Shown: positions 43,064-54,208, counted from the first letter of the stretch. The stretch: DNA of 64,000 nucleotides from Cladocopium goreaui (GCA_947184155.2 CAMXCT020006568.1:249625-313624), one strand, 5' to 3'. Notes: generated from the letters alone by a model not told the origin. Numbers and translations: made by a program.

Positions 43064-45293
43064 TCATCAACCTAGGGACAAGCAAAAAAACAATGGTCCA
43101 TGGTTCGATGGTTCATTGTTGATTATACCTCTAACACTTGGCGTGATGTTTTCCTTCGAAGGTCCAGATTGCATGATATTCTCCTGTTCTGTGGTGCCCA
43201 CATGTGGCGGGTCACATCTTGAATTGGCAAGCTGTATTGGAATGCTAGGAATATTTTTGAGCCCATGGGGAGTCTCAAGCATCATGTTGAGGGGTGGCTC
43301 TTGTAGATGATAAAAAGATTCCCTGACAGGTCATCATAGCCATGGATGAATGATGAAACTTATTGCGAAATGTTGGAGGTCTGACATGTTGGAAACATAT
43401 GTTTTTCGTTTGAGATCTCATAACTGGCGTCCATGTGGAGAAACTGGCGCACATCCAAAAGCTGCAGTCTTGATGCGAAATATGATGAACTCCAGTGGAT
43501 TTGGGGCAGACAGCATACGCTGTATCCCATGGATGCCAAAAACTGGCGAAATCGTAGATGACGGAAAATGTCGTTGAAAATTTCTCTGAGCGTTTGAATA
43601 AATAATAGCTCAACATAGCTCAACACAATTGACCCAGAAAGGAGGGTGCCAGATCCTGGACAAATCTAAAAATGGCGCTTTTCCCTGAGTCCTAAGTGCA
43701 GGTACCCCATCATTCCTTCGCCATTCTTTCACCGAGCACGTCATGATCTGATGGTTACTTCTTGAATCCCCAATATCGGTCAGTTGGTCAAATCTCTAGG
43801 GTTCTTGGCCAAAATCACCTTGTTTGCGCAGTTGAAAATCTGCCATTTTGGTGGAATTCCTTTTCTTTATTTGGTTATGTTGAAGATTCCCCCGTTTTGC
43901 ATTGCTGCCGTAATGAGTTTGTTTCAAAATGCTGGTGGATACCTCAAAATGACCATTTTATTGTGGCAAATGGGATATTACACTGATTACACTGTCCCAA
44001 TTTGAGATCTACAGGTACCTATTTTGTGTGCGCTCACGAGTCCCTAAGGAAATGGTCGGAATGGCGAAGTGCTAAGCCGCGTGGCAGATGACCAGGGCTT
44101 CCTAATGGTTGCTCAGCTTGGCTCATGGGACCTTTGAAGTACCGACGGATACCCATCTGCAATGCACCCATATGAGGCTCTTATGGGAAATAATTTGAAA
44201 TAATCTGTGAATTTCTGTGATAGATATGAAGCGGAATTGTCTGCTAGGTGTACTGGAGACTGGGCCCGTGGCTTCAAGGGAACAAGGGAATAAAATGAAT
44301 AAGACCCAGCATGGTGAGAGGAAGCCAACTAAGCCAACTTAAATATGGTTGAATTGGTTTCAAGACGAAGATTTGATGTGCCGAAGCTAAGCAAATTCTG
44401 AGTCGCTGGCTGACCATGGGAGAAAGTCAAAAAGAGGTGGCAAAGGTGAGTCATGCCGGAGCTTCAGGAGGAACATCCAAGAAGGTTTCAGACTTTTCAG
44501 ATGTTGCTATTTCAATTGAAAATTCACAGAATTTCACAGGTTGGGCCCTGGTTGGGCCGGCAATCTATATGGGATTCTGTTGGATCCCTCAATTCCTCCC
44601 AACAATCCAATCGACTATCAACCTGAAGACGGAGCCACTAAATTATCCAACGAGAATTCAGCGATTTGAAATCGCTGAAATCGAGCTTTCACTTGTTTTC
44701 AGCACCGAATCCAATGGGTCGAAATGGGTTGAAAGGGGTTGAAGTATGTATGGGTCATATCCACTGCAGATTACTCCATTGCGCACTCTGCCCAGGTCCG
44801 CGTTCAAATGCCGGATGGCACCAAAAATATGTGCCTCGTTTGCAATTAGAATAGGTCCAACATGGTCCAACTGTCAAAAGATGTCAAAAGCATGAATTGT
44901 ATTTAAAATATGTTTAAATGTATCATCCCCCAAGTATTGATCCATGATTTTGGATGTGTTTTTGTTTATCATGTTCACCGTTTTGACCCGATATGTGTAG
45001 TTTGAAATTTGATGAAGTTTGGTGGGAAAGCTCCCCGCCTCTCAGGAAGATCCAACCACGATGTTTGAAGCCCGTCAGGCGGGACTTTTTAGAAAGCTAG
45101 CAGGTGGTAATGTAAACTATACTATTAGCAAATAGCAACAATAAAACCATCAAATTGGGACATAGTGAATACAAAATGATACAACCAACAAGAAACTGGG
45201 TGCTGCTGTTAAGCTTCTGGTTTTCGCCCATCAAAACTTGGAATTCACCAAATCAAATGGGGATCCAACCCATGTAGAAGCTTGGTGGTTTAT

Positions 45294-45556
45294 GTGCGGC
45301 CCCTTCACCGTGCCCCTCTTATAACCACTTCCCTCTTCTGTTTCTCCCCCCCCCTCCGTGTTCCCCCCATTTCCTCCCGCCCCCTTCCCCTCCCTTTTCT
45401 TCTCCTTTCTCCCCTTCTCTGTCCCACCCCCCCTTCTTTCATTAACCTTTGTTCCCCTACTCCCCCTCTGACTCTTCCATCACTGTCCCCCACCGCTATA
45501 TCTCAATCCCTCCTTCATTCTCTTCCTCCTCGCCCTCGCCCCAACCAAACATGGGG
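45294..45556 (+). repeat. C/T-rich polypyrimidine tract
   Basis: About 260 bases nearly all C and T (runs such as CTCCCCCCCCCTCC and CCCACCCCCCCTTC). In L1 and L2 this place holds ordinary sequence (ATGATGGGCCCACC); the tract replaces or is inserted in it. It could form a purine-pyrimidine triplex. Open frames in it on either strand are low-complexity artefacts. Confidence 0.7.
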
Positions 45557-47556
45557 TTAGGCATGGCTCCAAGGGAATGATGAAAGATAGGATCCAGGGA
45601 TGCGCATAACTGAGATCACCATGTGATTCATCGTTGAACAAGCCATTTTTGGAATTGAATCATCCCATTCCTGGGCTTTTGTCGATCTGAAATCGGGGCT
45701 CCAAACTTCATCGAAGCCTCGGAAACAGCAGTGAACTGATCTGGAAAAGATCACCCAGAACTCTGCTTGGAATACCAAGATTTCCAGAGTAAAAGCTGAA
45801 CATGCGACACGGAAGTAGTTTGACTTCACAGTGGGGGGTGTTTTTTTTGGGTTTGGATGTTGGATGTGCATGTTGTTTGGATGTTGTTTGGATGCTGCCA
45901 GGCATCCCAAGGATGGCCGCATTCGAGGAGCGAGGCTCACAGCCTTCATGGGAGACGCAGAAGCACAATCCGCCAGGGACACCCAGAGCGAAGCAACAAA
46001 CGGAACCGGAAAAAGATGTTGGGAAAGTTGGAAGTTTTGTTCGAAGTGCCTGTGTCGTTTAGAAACTTGGAGTTCCTGAAATGGAACATGCCAAAACATG
46101 CGAAACTCAAGAAAATTGGATGAAACAGAAGGGAAAACTGTGTTTTTCTTGAAACAATTTATGGAAATGTTGAAGTTCAAAATTCATAACTTTGCAAGCC
46201 CTTTTGGCAGAAGCGAATTTCACCTATTGTATTGCAGGTGTGATGCTGATACACTTTTCATGTCACCGCAATTCGTTCTTCATTCTCAGCCTTGGCGTTT
46301 GCTTTTCACAGGAATAGAAAAGTTACATCTCAACTGATCTCAACTGCATATCTCAACGGCAAAATATGGGATTCTGCGGCTTTGGAGTCACTAGGTTCTG
46401 AGACCCGAAACAACCCGTCATATCTACGGAGATACACGTGGCTGCGTGGCTGCTGCTGTCCAGTTTTGGTGCACCACCGAATAGAATAGCCCCAAATATA
46501 TGTCAATGTGAAAATAGTTTTTATAAGCATCTAATGGCATATGTATATATATATACTTTGAAAATCATGAGGTAGACAGTGTGAACATGTCACATGTTCC
46601 AAAGCGTTTTTTTCTCATTGTTTCGGGTCGCAGTACGTGGCCATGAAACCTTGGTGATCTGCCCGACGCCAGGTCCTGTCCTCCCGACCCGGAACAGCTC
46701 TGAGTGCCGCTGCGCAGAGTCTTTTGCGTCGGGGTCTCGGAGAATCTCAGAGAATCTCAGAGAATGTCACCAGGACCTCAGGATGTCCTCAGGATGTCAC
46801 CAGGGAATTTCCGGAATGGCCAAGGCCAAGTGAGTCAAGGGAGTGAGATTCAGCACTGTCCTGGGGATGTTGAAAATAGGTTTATAATGATCAAGAAATT
46901 TTGATGTTTTCAAAAGTTTAAAATCTGCATGGTGACATTACCAGGGCACACCATTGGCACACCATTGGCAAACCCGGACCCAAAATCGCAATTTGATTCA
47001 GGACGACGAGAAGTCGATTTGAGGGTACTCAATGATCAACCCGCTCGGATTGCCCAGGTACCCAAACTTCAATGAATGAAGACTCTTCTAACTTGTCCAA
47101 AGCAACCCTTGAAGCCATTCGATGCTTGGCAGAATCTGTGCTCAGTGCGGAGTGCGCAATGCCGTTGGGGTCAGAATACCCGTTGTATAATGATGTATCA
47201 TGATGTATTTCATCATATTCCGTGCACTAGTGCTTCCCTGGATACCAATGCGATACCATGCGCCTCGTGGAAAATGTTTCCCACAGCTGTCGCCATGTCA
47301 TCCCAGGCGAAGCTCAAGTAGAGTGACCGACAGAACTTGACACCTGACAGAACTGAGATTGGCCAATTGGTCAACGCGATCAACGCGACCTGGCTACCGG
47401 GGTGTGATCTTGTTCTGTTCGATCGGTTTGATCTCATGTCAGGCCAAACCAAAACGATGGGAAAACTGTTCCTCATGTTTGGTTCACCCTTCCATCTTTG
47501 CACACTATATTTGGTCCAAAACTGCATTAGAGTTTGGGTAGCTATGCAGTTGTACT

Positions 47557-47745
47557 ATGGGTAATTGTGCCATGGGCAAGTGCTTTTCTTGTCGATCTGC
47601 TTTGCGCAGTTCGACCCTTGAAATCCCTTGCAAGCCTGCGAATGATCTTACGGCTGTGCTGAAAAGAGCCATCCGTGGCAACAAATGCAGGCATGCCAGT
47701 TTCACAGATCATCACAGATCATCACAGATCATCATAGATCACTGA
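47557..47745 (+). CDS. Small MGNC ORF, copy L3 (62 aa)
   Basis: Reads MGNCAMGKCFSCRSAL with one change from the other two copies (Asn8 to Lys), and ends HHRSSQIIIDH. It has one more CAGATCATCA-type unit than L2. Possible N-terminal acylation signal; function unknown. Confidence 0.3.
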   Translation: MGNCAMGKCFSCRSALRSSTLEIPCKPANDLTAVLKRAIRGNKCRHASFTDHHRSSQIIIDH

Positions 47746-49170
47746 TGAAGTAGGTCACTAAGTCGGTGTCCTGCGTCCTAGAGCTCGGTGTGGAGTGAAA
47801 AGAAAGCTCTGCGGAACGGCAGGTCTTGCTGAAGGTGATGTTGTATTCCGAAAGGCACCATTTGGGGAATTTGTAGTGGCTCAGTGGCTCTTTATTTTGT
47901 TTCTGTGGAATGCCACAATGCCTCTTAAGCAAATCCAAGACTTTGCAAAGTGCGAGCCTTTGCATTGCAAATAGTGATACGAAGGTGCACCCGCAATGCA
48001 TCGCTGTATATTCGCACCTCCTGAGAAGCCTGTTTTGAGACGAGATTGCAATCACTGATCCACTAGATTTTGAAACGATCCATGAATGAATGCTGACCTG
48101 CTGACCTGGAATGACTTGACCTTAAATGTTTGTTAGGGGATTGACAATTGGAGCGGGTGAAATGTTACAATGTGGTCAGTTTATTTCATTTAACTGTGCG
48201 ACCGCTACAGGACATCTTCAAGTCCCAACAGTATCCTGTCAGTAACTCCTGCAGATTCAAGCCCTCCACAGCGGTTCTTGAGGGGTGGTACTGTAGTCAA
48301 GTTGGCCCCACTTCTGACAAATTCAAGGGGCTTGCAATGGTACCAGAATGGTTCCCCCTCATTGGAACCTCCTGGGCTGTGCAGTGCCCACACCACTCAT
48401 GAAAGTCAAGGATGGTGGATTCCAGCATGACGAAAACCACGCCAATTGCAGATCTAAGGGGAAAATCTTGTGGACCAGCCAACTCCAATTGCCCTGCGGA
48501 CCAAGTTTTGGGAGGTCTCCTGGCATAGATTCCAGAATTCCAGCTGGCAGTGGTCTCTGCGATATTATCCGATCAATTCCAGGTCTCCAGAGCTACAGCA
48601 GCCTTCCCCTGCAGAGCCCGACGGAATCGTTCCTTGCCAAGACCGGGCAGCATGGGGCACTGTTTGGTTGATATTTGATATGGGCAACTTTGCTTGCACA
48701 ACACTCATGAGCTTTGCCTTCAACAGATGCATCATGGCTGCTGTTTTTTGCTGTTCCTAAGTTCCCAAGGTGCCGTTGCATCATGATTCATTTTGAGGTG
48801 GGCTGGATCCAGGTTGACGGATTTTCCGGGCCACACGCCTAGCAGAGCGCCGAGCTTGGAGGTGCATTTGGCTCGGAGGCAGGCGAATATCAAGGAGCAT
48901 CTTTCAGCAGGCATAGCAACGCATAGCAACCACTGCTTGGCACTAGCTGTGAGAAGGCGGAACTGTTTTAAGGTAGCTATATAATTCAAGGTACCAACGC
49001 ATTCAAGGTACCAATCCTAGCTCGGTATAGCATGGTATAGCTAAATTAAAACATTGGTGCCACCCCCTGTATGATTGTTTGATTGCATGAAGATCTCTAA
49101 GCTCCATAAATCTCCATCAGAAAACTGCAGATTGCACACTTGCTTCCGTCATTCAGTGTGTTTATAAGCC

Positions 49171-51009
49171 ATGACGGCAACTTCCACTGTGGACTTGCGG
49201 CGTTACTTCGAAAGTTTCTACCGAGAGGGCGGGGAGTTCCAAAGTGAAGAGTACGAGGACAGCGAGGATTTCGATCATTCCTGGAAGCATCTTCGAACAG
49301 GCATCGTTGTGTGGAAAGATGCCATTGATTTGTCAACAGGGCCAGGTGCCAAGGCTTCCTTTCACTACACCGGGGAGCTGGCTTTCAGAAACATCACAGC
49401 CCTCGAGAAAGAAGCTGCAGAGGTATGGGCTTCACTGAGAACGGAGGGAGAAAGTGCAAACGCCTGGTGGGGGCGCGGTGTGTACAGCGTCCCTAAATCT
49501 CCCGACCGATGGGCAGACCGAATGGAACTCTTAGATAACAATTTCCGAAACATGATGAAAAGAGATGTGGCACTTCATGGTGAAGAGTATGTGAAAAGAG
49601 AGTATTCCCCACGTGCATCGTTCTGCATTCCTTTGCTCATCGACCCAGAGAATGCCTACGACATTTCAGTGAGGCGAACGCCTGAGATGGAGGCAGCGGG
49701 AAAGCCACCGGGCACGAATCTCGGTGACAAGCTGTTGAATGAGCCCGGGCAGCCAGAGCGCTGCTGTGTAGTTCTCCGGGTGGCTGGGGACGACGGTGTT
49801 GCCAGTGCTCGAGCTCGCCTGTTAGATGCTCTGCGAGCTCGCGAAGCGGCTGCTCAGAGTCCTGGCCTCAAGGTTGACGCAAAAGCGCGTTTGGGGAATG
49901 CTCTGCGGATGCGAGGCTACTTCCCGGAAAGCAAGATCCTGCTGACCAACGTTCTGGAGGCCCGTGAGCGCACCCTCGGTGCCCAGCATCCTTCCACATT
50001 GAGCTCAGTCAGCAATTTGGCAACTTGCCTCAGAGCCATGGGCCAGCTGAAAGATGCAGAAGTGCTCCACAGGAAAGCTTTGGAGGCCCGTGAGCGCACC
50101 CTCGGTGCCGAGCATCCTGTAACATTGGGCTCAGTCAGCAATTTGGCGATTTGCCTCGAAGCCATGGGCCAGCTGAAAGATGCAGAAGTGCTCTACAGGA
50201 GAGCTTTGGAGGCCTTTGAGCGCACCCTCGGTGCCGAGCATCCTTCCACATTGAGCTCAGTTGGCAATTTGGCAAATTGCCTCAGAGAGATGGGCCAGCT
50301 GAAAGATGCAGAGGTGCTCTACAGGAGAGCTTTGAAGGCCCAGGAGCGCACCCTCGGTGCCGAGCATCCTTCCACGTTGGCCTCAGTCCACAATTTGGCA
50401 ACTTGCCTCCAAGTTAGAGACCAGCGAAAAGATGCAGAAGTGCTCCACAGGAGAGCTTTGGAGGCCAAGGAGCGCACCCTCGGTGCCGAGCATCCTTCCA
50501 CATTGGGCTCAGTCAACAATTTGGCAAATTGTCTCAAAGCCATGGGCCAGCTGAAAGATGCAGAAGTGCTCTACAGGAGAGCTTTGGAAGCCCAGGAGCG
50601 CACCCTCGGTGCCGAGCATCCTTCCACATTGGCCTCAGTCTACAATTTGGCAACTTGCCTCCAAGCTAGGGGCCAGCTGAAAGATGCAGACGTGCTCCAC
50701 AGGAGAGCTTTGGAGGCCAAGGAGCGCACCCTCGGTGCCGAGCATCCTGGCACATTGCGCTCAGTCAACAATTTGGCAGATTGCCTCAGGGAGATGGGCC
50801 AGCTGAAAGATGCAGAAGTGCTGTACAGGAGAGCTTTGGAGGCCCAGGAGCAGACCCTCGGTGCCGAGCATCCTGACACATTGGTCTCAGTCAACAATTT
50901 GGCAGTTTGCCTCAGAGCCATGGGCCAGCCGAAGCGCTCTACAGGAGAGCTTTGGAATTGCCTGAACGGAATAGCCAGTAAATGCCTCAGCTTGTCTTTA
51001 TTTCGGTAA
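49171..51009 (+). CDS. ART-like N-terminal domain plus 8 TPRs (copy 8, 612 aa)
   Basis: Intact ORF and the last member of the array. The N-terminal domain begins STVDLRRYFESFY and keeps HYTGELAF and WWGRGVYSVP; it has KASFHYT where others have KAFFHYT, REYSPRA for REYPPRA, and VRRTPEM for VRPTPEM. Eight TPR units follow, including HPVTLGSV and SVYNLA, which appear only here in the window. The last unit carries the same kind of 10-bp loss as copy 1, giving the alternative tail KRSTGELWNCLNGIASKC and the TAA at the same position in the flank. Role as for the family. Confidence 0.85.
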   Translation: MTATSTVDLRRYFESFYREGGEFQSEEYEDSEDFDHSWKHLRTGIVVWKDAIDLSTGPGAKASFHYTGELAFRNITALEKEAAEVWASLRTEGESANAWWGRGVYSVPKSPDRWADRMELLDNNFRNMMKRDVALHGEEYVKREYSPRASFCIPLLIDPENAYDISVRRTPEMEAAGKPPGTNLGDKLLNEPGQPERCCVVLRVAGDDGVASARARLLDALRAREAAAQSPGLKVDAKARLGNALRMRGYFPESKILLTNVLEARERTLGAQHPSTLSSVSNLATCLRAMGQLKDAEVLHRKALEARERTLGAEHPVTLGSVSNLAICLEAMGQLKDAEVLYRRALEAFERTLGAEHPSTLSSVGNLANCLREMGQLKDAEVLYRRALKAQERTLGAEHPSTLASVHNLATCLQVRDQRKDAEVLHRRALEAKERTLGAEHPSTLGSVNNLANCLKAMGQLKDAEVLYRRALEAQERTLGAEHPSTLASVYNLATCLQARGQLKDADVLHRRALEAKERTLGAEHPGTLRSVNNLADCLREMGQLKDAEVLYRRALEAQEQTLGAEHPDTLVSVNNLAVCLRAMGQPKRSTGELWNCLNGIASKCLSLSLFR

Positions 51010-51786
51010 GGTTTCACCACGGAAAAATGCGATCCTGCGGTCGACTATCACCTCGCCACTTTCCTATAGTGAGAACATGATATTTTGAATCTGAATTGCT
51101 TCAACATCATGTCCTATAGTGAGAGTCAGAACCACCACAAGTGTCAAAAAGTGCTTCACTCATGTTGTAGACGCAGTCACAACCGATGATCCCCGTGGGT
51201 CAAGTTGGTTGAAGATGCACAGACCTCACCATGTGAAACGACGCCAGCGCCCGAGGTTCAACAGGCATCGCCCAGTCCACACGGCCTCCGTCCAGCCCTC
51301 AGCTCACGGAACCGACTTCATGCGACATGAGAAGCAGCAAACTGCGGTTGCTTATGGAGCTTCATTGAGCTATCCTAAGCAATGATCATCAACCTAGGGA
51401 CCAGCAAAAAAACAATGGTCCATGGTTCATTGTTGATTATACCTCTAACACTTGGCGTGATGTTTTCCGTCGAAGGTCCCGATTGCATGATATTCTCCTG
51501 TTCTGTGGTGCCCACATGTGGCGGGTCACATCTTGAATTGGCAAGCTGTATTGGAATGCTAGCATTATATTTTTGAACCCATAGGGAATCTTAAGCATCA
51601 CGTTGAGGGATGGTTCTTGTAGATGATAAAATGATTCCACCGACGTCTGACAGGGTGATATCTTTCGCACGGGACAGCCGACAGGTCATCATGGCCATGG
51701 ATGAGTGATGAAACTTAGTGCGAAATGTTGGAGGTCTGACATGTTGGAAACATTGTTTTTTGTTTGAGATCTCATGGCTGGCACGT
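51010..51786 (+). repeat. Terminal spacer remnant of the array
   Basis: The family 3' flank and the first part of the common spacer continue to GGCTGGCACGTCC at about 51786 and then stop; the following sequence matches nothing else in the array. An extra TATAGTGAGAACATGATA duplication is seen near 51064-51082. Confidence 0.7.
51215..51385 (+). CDS. Small His/Arg-rich spacer ORF, copy 8 (56 aa)
   Basis: Conserved ATG to TGA, with the 4 + 2 base loss (RPVHTASVQ) and the extra codon near QQTAVAYG. Function unknown. Confidence 0.3.
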   Translation: MHRPHHVKRRQRPRFNRHRPVHTASVQPSAHGTDFMRHEKQQTAVAYGASLSYPKQ

Positions 51787-53932
51787 CCCGGTCATGATGT
51801 TTTATCCTGGTCGGATCCATTGGAACAATTGAGCCTTGAGCATTGTTGCGGGCACCGTTGTGCGTCGTGCCGGATCTTCCAACTTCATGATCAGATTGTT
51901 CGGACAACACGCCACCTTGTCACTGGGTTTGGTACCCCTGGCTGGTTGAGTGAGATGTGTCAAGTGCAGAACTTTCTGTAGGATGTTTTATGTTGCTGCA
52001 TGATTGTTATCGGTCAAAGCCAATTGTTTCATTGTAGGGATGGTTACCGGTACCATATGCTACCATCCATGTGCAAGCAGTTTTGGGGGGGCAACCAGGG
52101 TGCAAGAATTTGACCCACCCACAATCCTCACGCGGACTTGGAAGATGAACACATTTGAAGGGCCTAAGCATGCCATGCTTGTCTTGAATACATTTGAATC
52201 TTGGATTGACTCCCTGGGAATAATACTTGTTAGCAATCAATGGTTGACTGGTGGCTTGGGTTGATGGCTGCAGGCTTTACCATAACATTGGCCTTTGACA
52301 TTTTGAGAGATTGGTTATTTTAGCGGAAGCGCCTAAAAACTTTTTCTCTCTTTGTCTCTTCTGCTTTTGGTATTGAACCTCTTCTTGATACTAAAGCAGA
52401 CCACAGACACCGAGAAAAAAGAGGACTCAATATTAATGCAAAGTGCGCGCACACCACACACACCAAACACTCCCGGTCTAAATGGACTAATCAATTCAAC
52501 CTGACGAGGCTAACAAGTACGACTTGCTGCTTGCGTCAAACAGTACTGCAAGTCTTAGGGTTCACATTGGGGTTCACAGGATTTCAATCCACCAGCCAAC
52601 AACAACGTGACTGAAGTCGTGGTACTTATGGACATGTCAAATCTAACTATGTGAAACTTGAGACTGCAAGCAGGCGCTTCTAGACGCTTCTAGCATACCT
52701 TCATTGCTCTTTCCAAACATAACAGGTATCAACAGCAAGCAAACAGTTGCAACGTTCAGCTAGCTGGGTTCCTCACTCGTGCCATCGTTGATCCGAAGAT
52801 TTGTGCCACAGGGCGTACTAGATGTGCCACAAGATGCTAGGATGAATGCTCTAGATGTGCCATAAGATGTGCTAGTGCTTGTCGTCTCTTGTTGTCAGCA
52901 GCATGGGCTTGGTAGGTGAGCACAAGTTTTACTACTGAGATCACCTGTTCGTTTGAAATTATGTCGTCTTTTCTGTTTTATTGAAATCAGGTGAATAAAT
53001 TGACAATGTTTGTTTATGTGCGTTTATGTTTGCTGTTTCAGACTTTTGCAGGTGCTGGCACCAACAACACGACGTTGGCTGGCTTGTTGAGGCCTCTTTC
53101 AGATTGGGAAGGTTTCTGAACAGATGCTTCTTGCATACATAGATTCGAGACCAACAGTACCCACAGCCAACAGCTGCAGGCCGCTGGCAGTACATGATGC
53201 AAAGGACCCCATTGTCCGTGACGAGAATCGCTCAAAGCGGAGTGCATCAAGTCTTTTTGCATGGTTTTGCCATTCTTTCCCGCGTCGCTACCGCACTTCA
53301 GCAGTCCATTCCTGCTAGGTAACCGGATTCAAGTTTGCACAGCGCCGTCATGCGGTGAGGATATAACGAATTGAAGTGGCTGTTCGCATTGGTCAGGCAG
53401 TGGATGTAGTGAGCCGAGAACATTCCAGGATTTTTTGAGTTTTCCAGTGTTGTTTCGGATAGTTTTGGTATGTTGGTTTGGCTCTTGCAAACAGGTCTTG
53501 AAACCAAGGTCACAGGCATGGCAGGCCGAAACAAATCACTGGCTTCCAGACCAGAACAAGGCCGGTGCTGCTCAATTTCCAGGATTTGATTCCGTGACAG
53601 TCGTGACAGTCTATGAGCTGCACGGAGCATCTAGCTCTTGAACTGCAGGAGGGGGCGGAGCTGGTGGGGCTGGCCACAGAGGAGTACTTGACAGTCACAC
53701 ACAGTGCATCGATTTCTTTCCCCTGGTGGAGATGGTTCAACAAAATTCAACAAAGAATGCTTTGTTGATTTTGATGGTTCACTAGCTTGGAATTGCACTT
53801 GACTCGACGTTGCAAGCTTTGGGTTTAAGGTCAAGTTGTTGCTAGCATGCTTACGTGGAACGTTTGCTGCACCGCACAAAGCACCGACGGATAGATAGCC
53901 AATGATTATTACGAGTATATAAATATATATAC
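51787..53932. other. Unique DNA beyond the array, no gene recognised
   Basis: Single-copy in this window. Open frames of 60-110 codons occur on both strands (for example 52004-52264 + and 53298-53630 -), but none has a motif I recognise, and they overlap on opposite strands. Exons of a larger gene with introns cannot be excluded. Confidence 0.5.
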
Positions 53933-54208
53933 ATGTGCTTTTTCATGATTATCGAAGGAAGTTTAGAAGTCAAACTTCCGACAATATGGACAGATGAAAA
54001 GCAGAGCAGCGCAGAGGCAGATAGAAGAGAAAGATTGGAAGAGAGAAGATCAGAGAAGAGAAAGAGTCAGAAGAAAGAAGATGCAGATGCGCGAAAAGGT
54101 AGGAAAGTCGCGAAACACTGTGTTTTTCCAATGATTTGGGGCTCCGGAGGGTCGAAAAGTAGGCTCGCTAAAGCGGCGGGTGCGGAGCCAGCTAGCCAGA
54201 TGAGATGA
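53933..54208 (+). CDS. Dispersed-repeat ORF (SLEVKLPTIWTDEK family)
   Basis: Open frame including GSLEVKLPTIWTDEKQ, a charged coiled-coil-like Arg/Glu/Lys stretch (ERREERRSEKRKSQKKE region), then KHCVFPMIWGSGGSKSRLAKA and a stop. I recall this peptide pattern as very common in Symbiodiniaceae gene predictions, which points to a dispersed repeat rather than a host gene; this is memory and was not checked. It leads directly into the 94-bp tandem array. Confidence 0.35.
   Translation: MCFFMIIEGSLEVKLPTIWTDEKQSSAEADRRERLEERRSEKRKSQKKEDADARKGRKVAKHCVFPMIWGSGGSKSRLAKAAGAEPASQMR

Larger units (their letters stand above)
44036..48398 (+). repeat. 4 kb spacer block, copy L3
   Basis: Third copy of the long-spacer block, longer than the other two mainly because of the pyrimidine-rich tract inserted at about 45294-45600. 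It has the AAGCCAACTAAGCC segment shared with L1 and the GGTGGCAAAGGTGA segment shared with L2, so no single copy is a simple ancestor of the others. Confidence 0.65.
42650..49170 (+). repeat. Long array spacer L3
   Basis: Long-class spacer with the 4 kb block at 44036-48398. Part of its early region is shortened near 43320, where the ATTCCACCAACGTC segment is missing. It contains a small His/Arg-rich ORF, an MGNC ORF, a pyrimidine-rich replacement at about 45294-45556, and the common leader. Confidence 0.75.

Noticed and set aside
45282..45560. ORF in the polypyrimidine tract
   Set aside because: Pro/Leu/Ser low-complexity translation of C/T DNA, not present in the other two long spacers.
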